Positions 18,812 to 27,791 of a stretch of DNA of 28,109 bases are shown in pieces (the first letter of the stretch is position 1; each line of letters begins with the position of its first letter). The translations under genes were made by a program, and so were the position numbers. Below the pieces are notes generated by a model. The model did not search any database. It was not told where the DNA came from and was given only the letters and a program-made list of their open reading frames with translations. This stretch comes from Chara braunii (lineage: Eukaryota > Streptophyta > Charophyceae > Charales > Characeae): contig BFEA01000215.1 in the NCBI GenBank assembly GCA_003427395.1, forward strand, positions 287,831-315,939. Direction: 5' to 3'.

Positions 18812-18961
18812 GTAAAGAAAGAAAGAAGAAAAGAAAAAGAGAAAAAAAGAAAAAAAGAGAAAATAAGAAAAAAAGAAAAAAAGAAAAAAGAAAAGATATG
18901 TTGATCTGTGGGATGTGTTATTTGCTTTGTGACAATTGGATTATCTTTCTTTCCCTGTCAG
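18812..18961 (+). other. Probable intron of the RING gene
   Basis: Starts GTAAAG, holds a purine run (AAAGAAAGAAAG type, 18815-18897), and ends with a good polypyrimidine acceptor (CTTTCTTTCCCTGTCAG). Length 150 bases. Confidence 0.5.
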
Positions 18962-19229
18962 GTTTGGTTTCCTCCTCCTTTTCTTTACCTCTTTGCCTTT
19001 TGGCTGCGTGCAAGTGGGTCCTTGTGACACATGGGGATGGTGGCAGCCAGCGCTCAACCTGTCATCCACGTGGCTGGCCTTGTACGTAAGAGGTGATGAA
19101 CAGATGGGGCTTTCCTTCCTTCTTTTCCTTTCCTTGTGTTGCTTTTTTCCGCCTTCGCGATCTGATTTACAGTGTGACAATATATATATAGCTGACGATA
19201 TATATATATACCTCCTGATGAGTCGGTGA
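18962..19229 (+). CDS. Possible second exon of the RING gene
   Basis: With the intron removed, the frame after the second RING continues open for about 88 codons: a hydrophobic stretch GFLLLFFTSLPFG, then GPCDTWGWWQPALNLSS. It stops at 19227-19229, inside the hammerhead-like repeat. The late part is repeat-derived, so the true exon, if any, ends earlier. I recognise no domain after the fingers. Confidence 0.3.
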
Positions 19230-19254
19230 AACTCCGACGAAACAGTTTGTCACA
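19173..19254 (+). ncRNA. Hammerhead-like RNA motif, tandem unit 1
   Basis: CUGAUGA (19215-19221); stem II GUCGG/CCGAC, five pairs with a 7-base loop; GAAA (19239-19242); a three-pair stem III (ACA/UGU with GUU loop); and GUC (19249-19251). This is a full catalytic core. Stem I is the weak point: CCUC before the core does not pair with ACAG after GUC. Instead TGTGACA (19173-19179) is an exact reverse complement of TGTCACA (19248-19254), and an (AU)n hairpin lies between it and the core. This gives a three-way junction that competes with the hammerhead fold. The motif may be a degenerate hammerhead, as left behind by Penelope-like elements. Confidence 0.45.
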
Positions 19255-19341
19255 GCCCCTCGTTTGTTGTCCTCTTCTCTCTCTCTGCCTACGGTTTACC
19301 GGGCAGTTCTGTTTGTGACGATATATATATATGATTCACAA

Positions 19342-19404
19342 TGTGACAATATATATATTCCCTCCTGATGAGTCGGTGAAACTCCGACGAAACAGTTTGT
19401 CACA
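19342..19404 (+). ncRNA. Hammerhead-like RNA motif, tandem unit 2
   Basis: Same core as the first unit, exactly 150 bases downstream (CUGAUGA at 19365), identical through the core, stem III and the GTCACAGCCCCTCGTTTG that follows. TGTGACA (19342-19348) again pairs with TGTCACA (19398-19404). The AU-rich segment is shorter. Stem I is unpaired as in unit 1. Confidence 0.45.
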
Positions 19405-19720
19405 GCCCCTCGTTTGTTGTCCTCTCCTCTCTCTCTGCCTACGGTTTACCGGGCAGTTCTGTTTGTGACGATATGTATATAGCTGTCCCCGGATGAGAAG
19501 ACCACGTGGGCCGCCTTGTACGCAAGAGGTTCCCAACAGGGGGAGTTGTAAGGAAGAAGATAAAAAGAACGAATTTATTTTTTCCTTGTTTTCTTTCTTT
19601 TTCTTTTTTTTCGCTTTTGCGCTCTGATATTCTTGTGACAATGTATATCCTCTTCTTGTGACAATGTACATCCTCTTCTCCCTCTCTGCCGGCGGTTTAC
19701 CGGGCAGTTCTGTTTGATGA

Positions 19721-19902
19721 TATATGCCTCTAGTGCCAGCGGCATGTCTGGAGTGTATTTTTTGGCTGTGACCCTTTCTCTGTTTCGTGGGTGTTTTGCT
19801 GGCTTGTGATGGGGTGTGAACCGACAGTCTATAGAGTTTTCCATCTGGTGTGGGTGAGTGATCATCTGCTTTGATGTCTGTCACAGATACCTTGAGGGCA
19901 GT
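19721..19902. other. Flank of the LTR element, nothing recognised
   Basis: No ORF or repeat of note. The bases just before the LTR are GCAGT; a matching target duplication cannot be checked because the other end of the element lies outside the window. Confidence 0.4.
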
Positions 19903-20116
19903 TGCAATCAACTTTGGACTTGCTCACAACATGCACACTTGAGAACCGATGGCAAACCAAACTCTTCCAACTCAGAAACAACAATGAACTTGCTCTTAAA
20001 CTCTGTTCAGAACAACTGTACAACTTGCGGCTATGGCCACCGAACACTGTCTCTATCACCAGCCTCACTCTCCCTCACTCTCCCTCACTCTCACGTGTAT
20101 GCATGTACGAGGATCA

Positions 20117-20307
20117 CCCTGAATGTCCCCACTCAGCACAGCCTCACACACTCTGTACACTTGTCTACACCAACAGCTGGGCGGCTATGGCCGCTGTCGT
20201 CTTCCTCCTCCNCCCTGAATGTCCCCACTCAGCACAGCCTCACACACTCTGTACACTTGTCTACACCAACAGCTGGGCGGCTATGGCCGCTGTCGTCTTC
20301 CTCCTCC
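20117..20307 (-). repeat. 95-base exact duplication flanking a single N (assembly artefact)
   Basis: 20117-20211 and 20213-20307 are identical and meet at one undetermined base (20212). The 5' LTR contains this segment once up to the window end, at exactly the same base, so contigs were joined without merging their overlap. Confidence 0.85.
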
Positions 20308-20680
20308 TAGCTATGGCCGCCGGTGTCTCCCTCGCTGGTTCGCTATGGCCGCTGTCTTCTTCACAGCCCACTTCTTCTCCGGGCACCTGCAGACCTCCAC
20401 GCACAAGATACCAAGGCAGCTCTTCCGCATGGCTCACAGGCGAATGAATGAATGGTTGGACGCTGCCTCTTTATTTATACCTCTTTGGAGGTACCCGGGC
20501 CTGCCTCAAAACGTGTGGGCGTGGACCAAAACGTGTGGCCCAGGGAAGTTTCCAGACATTTGGCCCGTGTGAAACCCACAGCGTGCTCCAGAACCTTCCC
20601 CACGTGCAGCCCTTACCCCTGGTACTTGCTGACTGGACTGGCCTACAGGGACCTACGACCTTCTACCTACAAACAGATTC

Positions 20681-20856
20681 CAGTCTTCAACAGACTTCGT
20701 AGAGACTTCTAGAACAAACTTCCTAAGCCTGTCGGTAACAGACCTAGCTGCAAATCTACAGACCTAGTCCAGTCCTCAACAGACTTCGTAGAGACTTCTA
20801 GAACAGACTTCCTAAGCCTCTCGGTAAGAGACCTAGCTGCTAATCTACAGACCTAG
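20681..20856 (-). repeat. 89-bp tandem duplication within the LTR
   Basis: CAGTCTTCAACAGACTTCGT (20681) recurs as CAGTCCTCAACAGACTTCGT (20770). Both continue through AGAGACTTCTAGAACA, TTCCTAAGCCT and GACCTAGCTGC with few differences. Such repeats in LTR U3 regions often hold transcription signals. Confidence 0.8.
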
Positions 20857-21030
20857 GGATCAAGTCCTACTGCCCAAACTACAGACTAATCTGGGATGTG
20901 AAATAGGTCTAGGCATCGAATCCTACTCAGCACACAGGGTCTATGTACAGGTATAGGATAGGTCTAGGGATCGAATCTCTGTGACTGCAATGTCAGGTCA
21001 ACTGGGTGAAACTGTTTCACTCCCGCCGTC

Positions 21031-22060
21031 CTAAATTTGAGGTCCTCCGAGAACACCCAAACTTAAGGCAGGACCTTTGCCCTTTCTTTCCCTCTCATAG
21101 GCGTGTACTATGTCGGGAGCGGTTTTCAAAAGTTGTGTTCTTGTGAACCATCGGTCGTCCTCGGGTTCTTGGTATGCGAACCGAACTTTATACTGCTTCT
21201 GGGGACGACCCCCGACCTCCTGTCCTAAACACGTCCTCTTCCACTATGTGATCTATATCATATGCACCATCCATGTCTGGCGGAATCATCGATCTCCTAG
21301 AAGGGAATCTGTCAGATGTGGTGCAGGGTAACAACTTAGATGCATGGAAGACTGGGTACGTGTGGAGGTGTGCTGGAATCTCTATAGTATATGACGGGCT
21401 GTCCTCTCCTCCTTTGACTTCTAGGACAGGCCAGGGTCCTCTATACGCAGGTAAGAGCTTCTGCGAGATGTTTTCCTCAAGTGCGAACTCCTTTGACTTG
21501 ACCCAGACTAGATCGCCTACCTGAAACTGTGAAGGTCGGTGATGCTTGTTAGCTTGCTCTATCATCCGATGCTGGGCCTTTCTCAGATTGTCTATGACCT
21601 TAGCGACTTCCTGCTCATGCTGTAACACAAACTCTCGTGGGCCGGGTGGTAGCCTGTGTATCTTGTCCCGGTTTAGTTGCTCAAACGGTCGCCTTGGTCT
21701 AAAGGAGTTATGTAGCTCGTTAGGAGTCCTGCAAGTAGCTAGATGAACACTGTTATTGTAGGCACTTTCTACTTTGGGAAGCATCTCATCCCAGTTTATC
21801 CGATCTGGTCTAATATACATTCTAAGTAGCTGTTGCAAGATCTTATTCATCTGCTCTGTCTGGCCATTAGTGTTTGGGTGTCGTTGTAACGACATCAACA
21901 ACTTAGACCCATAGACTTTCATAAGATCCTGCCAATTTTGACTCGTAAACCGCGTGTCCCTATCACTGACTATGCACAACGGCATACCATGCTCGCTTAC
22001 CCAGAAGCCGAAAAACTTACTAATGACTAAGTTTGTACGATCCTCTGAAGGCGCATCTTA
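21031..22060 (-). pseudogene. Integrase C-terminal part with chromodomain
   Basis: Resumes after the insertion with [17 protein letters not shown], then IVSDRDTRFTS (second catalytic Asp), NTNGQTEQMNKILQQLLR (catalytic Glu) and a GPY-type module (YRGPWPVLEVKGG). A chromodomain starts at YDIDHIVEEDVFR. One base too many in a GGGGG run near 21210 shifts the frame and produces a stop at 21188; in the other frame the domain continues with YKVRFAY, DDRWF and LKTAPDIVHAYE. That frame ends at 21031-21033, inside the LTR. Chromodomains guide chromoviruses to heterochromatin marks. Confidence 0.8.
21080..21096 (-). promoter_or_regulatory. Polypurine tract (plus-strand primer)
   Basis: Minus-strand GAGAGGGAAAGAAAGGG lies about nine bases before the inferred LTR start. 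It also encodes the basic end of the integrase (ERERKGKG). Confidence 0.55.
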
Positions 22061-22420
22061 CTTAGTAGACGGTTGCCTCTTAAAGCATGTTCCTGTGCCA
22101 TCATAGAAACATAATCTAATTGATCAAAATAAGGCAAAGCTTGTAGATAGGTTTTGAATTGCCCTCTTCTACTGGGCCTCATAAAGCATTGCGCAAAGTA
22201 CGAAATTGGAAAAACACAAAATGGTTAGTGAAGGGCGAAGCTCAGTGTATAAGCGGCGCCTTGTTATCACGAATTCAAGATCAAAAGTTGAGTGAAGATA
22301 GGGAGACTTTACGTTCACCCAGAAGAGCCTGAGTCAATCAATTCAATATGTAAATAGCGGATATAGATTAAAGGTAAATTGTCTGCCTTCCAAGCAGGGG
22401 ATATGGGTTCAATTCCCAAA
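22060..22420. other. About 360-bp AT-rich insertion in integrase, organelle-derived
   Basis: Integrase coding is continuous up to DRFSKYA (about 22430) and resumes at [10 protein letters not shown] (about 22050). The DNA between matches neither integrase frame, is more AT-rich than its flanks, and contains a nearly complete organelle-type tRNA-Gly. Junctions are blunt to within about 10 bases with no target duplication or poly(A) seen. This fits capture of mitochondrial or plastid DNA at a double-strand break rather than a transposon. Confidence 0.7.
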
Positions 22421-22427
22421 TATTGCA
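22357..22427 (+). tRNA. tRNA-Gly(UCC), organelle type, 3' end truncated or diverged
   Basis: GCGGATA acceptor strand, TA, D-stem GATT/AATT, anticodon arm TCTGC-CTTCCAA-GCAGG with anticodon UCC and five pairs, then T-arm TGGG-TTCAATT-CCCA. After 22418 the acceptor 3' strand pairs at only four of seven positions, and the bases (ATATTGCATACTTGCT) also read as integrase SKYAI on the other strand, so the tRNA was probably cut at the junction. The low-GC D-arm (AGATTAAAGGTAAAT) is of mitochondrial/plastid kind. It is almost certainly a dead copy. Confidence 0.75.
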
Positions 22428-22920
22428 TACTTGCTAAACCTATCTACTATGACCATGACTTGAGTCTTGCCGTGCCTACTCTTGACCCCAGTATCCATGA
22501 AGTCAATGGAAACTGAATCTCCAGGTCCTGACGGAATGGGCAAGGGTCTCAGAAGACCTAGTGGGGCTTTGGTTGTAGTTTTATTCTGTTGACATACCTT
22601 GCAGCTGCGCACATACTCTATGCAATCTGCTTTCATTCCTGGCCACGTATAGGACATTATCAGGTTAGCTAAAGTCTTCTGAGATCCGAAGTGTCCTTCC
22701 GTATTGTGGCATTCCCCTAAGATCAGACTGCGGATCTCTTCACTATTGGGGACACATAGTATGTCAGCGACATTAGTCTTCTCAAACAGTAGCCCGTTCG
22801 TGGTCCGGTAGTGTGGCTCACAATTTGGGGCTTCCCTTACTCTTTTCAGCAGCTCATTGTAGATCGGGTCCTGTGCATAGGCATCTCTTACTTTCTGCTG
22901 CAGATCAGCCCCTATGTCTA
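22420..22920 (-). pseudogene. Integrase N-terminal part
   Basis: Minus-strand frame continuous from SALLDIGADLQQKV to the insertion. The HHCC zinc site is intact: H-x4-H in GECHNTEGHFG and C-x2-C in CKVCQQNK. VSIDFMDTG carries the first catalytic Asp, and VIVDRFSKYA follows. The frame then runs into inserted DNA and stops at 22409. It is separated from RNase H by a one-base frameshift near 22920. Confidence 0.85.
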
Positions 22921-23900
22921 GGAGTGCACTATTGCGCCGAAGTAATCAGATCTTCTACTTAGCGCATCAACTACCACGTTATACTTGCCTCTGGCGCGTT
23001 TCAACTCATACTGGTCTATCTCAGCAGCCCATCTAGTAAACTTGGGTGTCATCTTGACCTGTGTCTTTAGCCATCTAGGAGTCTCGTGGTCTGAGTAAAC
23101 CTTGAAGTGCCCCCCAAGCAGGTAATGTTTCCAGTGCTCTAGAGCCTGCCTGAGAGCGTAGAGTTCTTTTTCATATGTCGAATGTGCGACTTTCTCTGAG
23201 GGCAGCCTGACTGACATAAACTCTACGGGCCTATTATCGTTGCTGTCATCTTGCCGTAGAACGACACCTATGCCATACTGACTCGCGTCTGTAGTAACAA
23301 CGAATGGTAATGATGGATCAGCAACTTTGAGGACAGGGTACTCTATCAAAGCCTTCTTCAGTTTCTTGAAGGCTGATTTACAATCCTGGTCCCACTTCCA
23401 AATAGTCTCTTTCTTCAGAAGTCTACGAAGGGGAGCAACGATCGTGGAGAAGTTCCTCACGAACTTCCTGTAGTAGTTAGCTAGTCCTAGGAATGAGCAC
23501 AACTCTGTCAGCGTCTTAGGAGTTGGCCAATCTCTGATGGATGCAATCTTGCTTTCCTGAGGCCGAATGCCATTGCCATCTAGTACATGGCCTAGGTAAT
23601 GGACCTGTGTTTTGGCCCATTCGCACTTGTTTGGGTTAATCTTAAAGTTAGACTCTCTCAACTTGCTTAGAATCTGCCGTAGATGGCCCTCATGTTCCTC
23701 GAGGGTTTTGCTGAACACTAGGATGTCGTCTAAGTAAACTACGACGAACCTGTCTAACCACGGTCTAAACAAGTCGTTCAGGTAGCGCTGTAATGTTGCC
23801 AGTGCGTTAGTAAGTCCAAATGGCATCACTATGAACTCGTAATGCCCATATCTCGTCCTGAACGCCGTCTTATACTGATCGTCAGGGTGCACAATTTCAG
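22918..23900 (-). pseudogene. Reverse transcriptase palm/thumb and RNase H
   Basis: [34 protein letters not shown] (normally APATFQ), then the catalytic YLDD in VVVYLDDILVF (about 23734-23723). RNase H shows TTDASQYGIG, STYEKELYA, VYSDHETP and VVDALSRRSD (usually VADALSRR). The beginning of this frame is not in register with the preceding RT part because of a deletion (see findings). Confidence 0.85.
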
Positions 23901-24980
23901 ATCTATCTTTGAGAAGTACCTGCATCTCTGTAGTCGATCCAGCAAGTCATCTATACGCGGTAATGGCTCTGCATTCTTAATCGTGATGGCGTTCAGTCCC
24001 CTGTAGTCTATACACATGCGAAACTCTCCCTCCTTTGGGACAAATAGAATAGGTGCGCCAAACGGTGACGAACTAGGCCTGATCCATCCTTTTTCTAGGA
24101 GTTCATCTAACTGTCTGCGAAACTCTTCCAACTCCTTGGGAGACATCCTATAGACTGCCCCCTTAGGCGTTCTACTGCCAGGTTCTATCTTTATACGGTG
24201 CTGGATTGGTCTGGGCATTACTCCTGAAGGTGCTTCAGACAAGTCCGTATATTCTTCCAGCAAACTGGTGATAGAAGGATGAATCTTTTCCTCTTCCTTT
24301 GGCTGATCAGAAATCGACCTAACATAGGCTACAAACACCTGCTCTTCGAGTTGCTCCTTTCGCACAAGTCTGGCGAATGTAGGAGCGCTGAGGCAGCAAT
24401 GGGCGAGGGGATTATCTACCCCGGACTCATGGAACAGGCGGACTTGCTTGACTTCGCCTGATGCGCTAGGGAGCTTACACTCGTGCTCTCGAAGGTGCAG
24501 TGTGGCTCCTGCTGCCTCTCCCCAATCCGTACCTAAAACAATGTCAAATGGGAGACTCTCTTCCACGAGGAGGGTCAAGGAGTGTAGTACCTTCTCTACC
24601 TTCCCATCTTTCTGTAGGCAAAAGTAGGCGTGGACCCCCTCAACATATTCTTCAACACGCATCCTGTTGTTGTCTGCAAGAATGCTGACTACAAGTTCCT
24701 CTAAGCGTTGGACTTTCAAATTAAGCTTCAACTTCTTCAGCGCTTGACGACTGATATAACTCCTAGTCGCCCCACTGTCTATCAAGGCACCTACTCTAGC
24801 TCTAAATATTTCTACGTCTGTGAGGATTAGCTGTCCTTTACTGTCCTTCTTCATCTTGGCCCAGGCTTGCCTCCTCTCTCTTAACTCCTCGACTAAGCCT
24901 GTGAGGGAAGCGTCTAGAGAGACCCTAACACAAGCAGTTTTTGGACAACTTACTAAGCGCTGGCTTGCAACCTCTGCCAT
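23901..24980 (-). pseudogene. Aspartic protease and N-terminal reverse transcriptase
   Basis: ATG 24980. The protease active site is [13 protein letters not shown] (Asp at residue 68), followed by a hydrophobic strand (FDIVLGTDW) in the usual second half. RT begins around residue 270: [64 protein letters not shown] and YFSKIDLK. After IDLK the frame is lost, with the SGYHQI-type segment missing. The frame continues out of register to a stop at 23829. Confidence 0.85.
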
Positions 24981-25109
24981 GGAGATATGTGGAGTGGGAG
25001 ACTCTACTTCGCGCGCACGCTCAAATCCACATACTCCTGGGGCAAGGGCAGTTGCGACCCCTACCGACGATTGTCTTTTGCTGCTCGAGACACAACATGG
25101 TCCCTATAC

Positions 25110-25170
25110 TTGGGACAAAATTTGATAATGTGGCCTGGGTCCCCGCAGAATACGCACCGAGAACTGTTAT
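25110..25170 (-). pseudogene. Gag zinc knuckle (CCHC), out of frame with the rest of gag
   Basis: CVFCGDPGHIIKFC is a perfect C-x2-C-x4-H-x4-C nucleic-acid-binding knuckle. It lies one base out of register with the capsid frame that stops at 25167, and is followed by a TAG some 19 codons on. In an active copy it would end Gag or link Gag to protease. Confidence 0.85.
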
Positions 25171-27017
25171 ACTCCTTGATCTATACCCAGATCTAGCCAG
25201 GGTCGGCCCTCGGGCTGGCCTGGGTGCCACCTTCCCTGTCTGGGGGGTGACCGACTAAAACGCAAACGGTTAGGCGGGGGCCCGCCCCTTCCTCCCTCTT
25301 GGCAGTTGCCGTTGCCGCCAACCCCCTGACCGCCCTGTCCTCGACCACCTGGGGCCCGACCATTCTGGCCGGACCCTTGTCCTCCTTGCGGCCTCCCTCC
25401 GACCGCAACAGCAGCGTAGGTTCTCCCCTGGCCTGCGCCGCTGTTCTCCTCCTCCAGCCCCCACTCGATGTCAGAGTAGGGAACCTCATCAGCACCACCT
25501 TCCTCCATTGTTAGAATTAAACTATCTTTGGCCTTGATTTGGCCCGAGATGGTGCGTCCCTTCCACTTTTTTCCCTTTGACAGATCTTTGTGCCAGAATG
25601 TGGTAACTGCCGACGCTTGGGCGGCAAATGCAACTGCCTCCCGACTAAGAGTGTCGTAAGTCATGCCCTGCTGGTTCTTCTTCTCGAAGAAATGTCCCTG
25701 AATGTTCTCAGGGAGGGCGCAATAGAAGAGGTTAAGAATCTGGGCATCAGTTACTCTATGCCCAAGGACCGCAATCAGCTCGTCCATGGCGGACTTGAGG
25801 GCGTGCACACTCTTCCACTGACGAGTGTGTATCATTTGGAGTTTGTCGGAGGCTTTGAGCTCTCGCGTCACATCTGAGAATCACTCCCTGAGCGATTTCA
25901 GGAACTCCGAGAGAGGTGTCAGTCTCGAATACGTCACCATATCGTTATCACAGTTCGCAGCGCGGGCTAGCGACCTAGCAAAGCTAGTTGCCTCGTCTCG
26001 AAGGGCCTGGAAGGCAACCAAAACATGGTCCTCAGGCGTGACTCCCTGTAAGTACAAGTAGGAGTGCAAGTTGGCCTCCTAGTTATCGAAATTCTCACCC
26101 TTCTTTCCACTGAAGTGTTCGAGAAAACGGACCTTGACTTTCTCACGGCGTGGTGGGGCTGGCTCCTCTTCCTTAGGAGTCGCTAACATGGTGCCTTCAA
26201 TGGCGCTAGTACAGAACTCTCGGGTCTTACTCGTTGCATTGTGGACTTCGGCCAACAAGTATTTCATCATGTCACTCGCAAAATCTTTGAACCCGGCGCG
26301 CATTGCATCTACCTTTACTTCTAAACTGCGAATATACTGCGCTTGTTCGCGGTGTGCAATTAGTAAAGATTGTACGCTCCGAGTCAGGGTGTAGAGCTTA
26401 GTAGCTATCTCCGTGTATTCCCTGATTTTTCCAATCCTAGTCTCCGCCGCTTTCAGATCTTTCTCTGCCTTTTCGGCCGCTTCCAATCGTCTTACCCTCT
26501 CTTGGGACAGCCTGTATCTCCATGCCATTTGCTGTTCTTCCTCCTTTGCCTTTCTCCTCACCGGGTCCCTTTCTATCTCAATCTTCCTCCTTGCTGCTTC
26601 TCTCTCTTCCTGGGGGATGGCCATCTCGGACTCCATATCTTCCCCCAACTCCAAATGTGCGGCCCACTCTTCTGCAATCCTTGCAATCTCAATTTCTTTG
26701 CTTGTGCTCGCTTCCCCTCTCCTTCTCTCCAATGGCTCTTCTTCCTCTACTTCTTCCTCTTCTTCTCCTTTCTCCACCTCCTCTTGTATAGCCGCCATCT
26801 TCTCCTCCTGCTCCTTCTTCAGCTCCTCCTCCATCTGCCTCTTCTTTGCCTCTTGTTCCTCCAGCAGGGCCAGCATCCAGGCCTGCTTGATTAACTCCCT
26901 TTTCTCCATCTTTTCCTTCCTTTCACGCAGAAGGGCGGCATCTCTCTCTTCTTGCTCCTTGCTGTAGGGGGTGGTACTAAACCCAGTCCTGGTGGTCACC
27001 GTGGTGAAAGTGCACAA
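25167..27017 (-). pseudogene. Gag: charged coiled-coil N-terminus plus capsid, two stop codons
   Basis: One frame from about 27017 (the annotated end is a TTG codon; the true start is uncertain) to 25167, broken by TAG at 26079-26081 and TGA at 25881-25883. Residues 20-215 are almost wholly Glu/Lys/Arg with heptad-like Leu/Ile/Met, including an acidic run (EEEEEVEEEEP), so a long coiled coil. The capsid domain follows (HSYLYLQGVTPEDHVLVAFQ, ILNLFYCALPENIQGHFF). The end is Gly/Gln/Arg-rich (GGRPQGGQGSGQNGRAPGG), then the out-of-frame zinc knuckle. The long charged N-terminal extension is larger than in most chromovirus Gags. Confidence 0.75.
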
Positions 27018-27791
27018 TCAACAACAATTCCGCGTCTCAACACGTAGACCGAACAGGTTAACTTCTATCGAGAGGTTTTGACTCACTACTCGGGCTAGAC
27101 TTACGGTTCTATGACCACATACACAGAATCCTACCGAACTGGACAGAAGTGACAAGGAGATAGGACTGACTAACTTCGACAGACTTAATGTCAGCAGGTA
27201 CCAAGGTGAAGGTGCACATCCATGTGGTAAGCGGTAGGCCAGGACATGGAGAGATGGTACCGGTAATCTTCTCGCTCCAGCTGGGTCGACGCTCCGGTCA
27301 ACGGTCTTGGTCAACTTGCCGGTCAGCGCTCCTGGTCAACGCCCTGATCAACTTCGGTCAATGCCCGGTGAACACCCTTGGTCAACTCTTGGTCAACACC
27401 CTTGGGCAACTCTTGGTCAACACCCGGTCAACGTTGGTCAACTCCTGGTCAACGTTGGTCAACTCCTGGTCAATGTTGGTCAACTTTTGGTCAATGTTGG
27501 TCAACTCCCTGGTCAACCTTCCAACCTTCCTGCTATGGTGGACCTTCTTCTTCGTCAAAACCTTCGTCTTTTCCACCTTGGCTATGACTGACTTCGTCTC
27601 CCTCTTGGTCACCTTCTTCTTCCTTTTCGCTGCGTCTCTCTTCTTCTCGCTGGTCGTCTCTTGCCCCGAGCTTGACAGCTATGGCTGCCGTCCCCCCTTC
27701 TCTCTCTTTCTCTCTGCCGAGCTTCAGCTATGGCGACCTCTACCTTCTTCTTCACTTGCTGCAGCTCTGCCGGCGTGGACAACGGGTACCA
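27018..27791 (-). other. Leader between PBS and gag
   Basis: About 770 bases without a convincing ORF. Frames across it are kept open by the GGTCAAC minisatellite. It would hold packaging and splice or translation signals in an active element. Confidence 0.5.
27295..27515 (-). repeat. GGTCAAC minisatellite in the leader
   Basis: About fifteen copies of [T]GGTCAAC/GGTCAAT spaced 10-15 bases, in sub-blocks such as GGTCAACTCCTGGTCAACGT. On the transcribed strand the unit is GTTGACC. Confidence 0.9.

Larger units (their letters stand above)
19067..19720 (+). repeat. Nested tandem repeats: two 150-bp units within a diverged about 440-bp duplication
   Basis: The 150-bp unit runs from TGTGACAATATATA through the hammerhead-like core to ACGGTTTACCGGGCAGTTCT and GTTTGTGACGATAT. 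A third GGTTTACCGGGCAGTTCTG lies at about 19692 without the core. In addition CACGTGG...CCTTGTACG-AAGAGG occurs at 19067 and 19503, and CTGATTTACAGTGTGACAAT recurs as CTGATATTCTTGTGACAATG near 19624. A larger block was therefore duplicated and the right copy lost its cores. Confidence 0.75.
19903..21070 (-). repeat. 3' LTR of the chromovirus
   Basis: On the minus strand it begins TGCCTTAAG (21070) and ends GATTGCA (19903), giving TGC...GCA ends. The first 300 bases match 27805-28109. Length is about 1.17 kb including a 95-base duplicated segment that is probably an assembly artefact. The upper boundary is inferred from the TG dinucleotide and nearby purine tract. Confidence 0.75.

Noticed and set aside
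19336-19911. 191-codon minus-strand frame with repeated NCPVNRRQRERRG
   Set aside because: Translation of the tandem repeat on the opposite strand; the repeat is explained at DNA level.
26134-26967. Plus-strand frames of 86-184 codons opposite gag
   Set aside because: Shadows of the minus-strand gag; Ser/Phe/Leu-rich because they are the complement of Glu/Lys codons.
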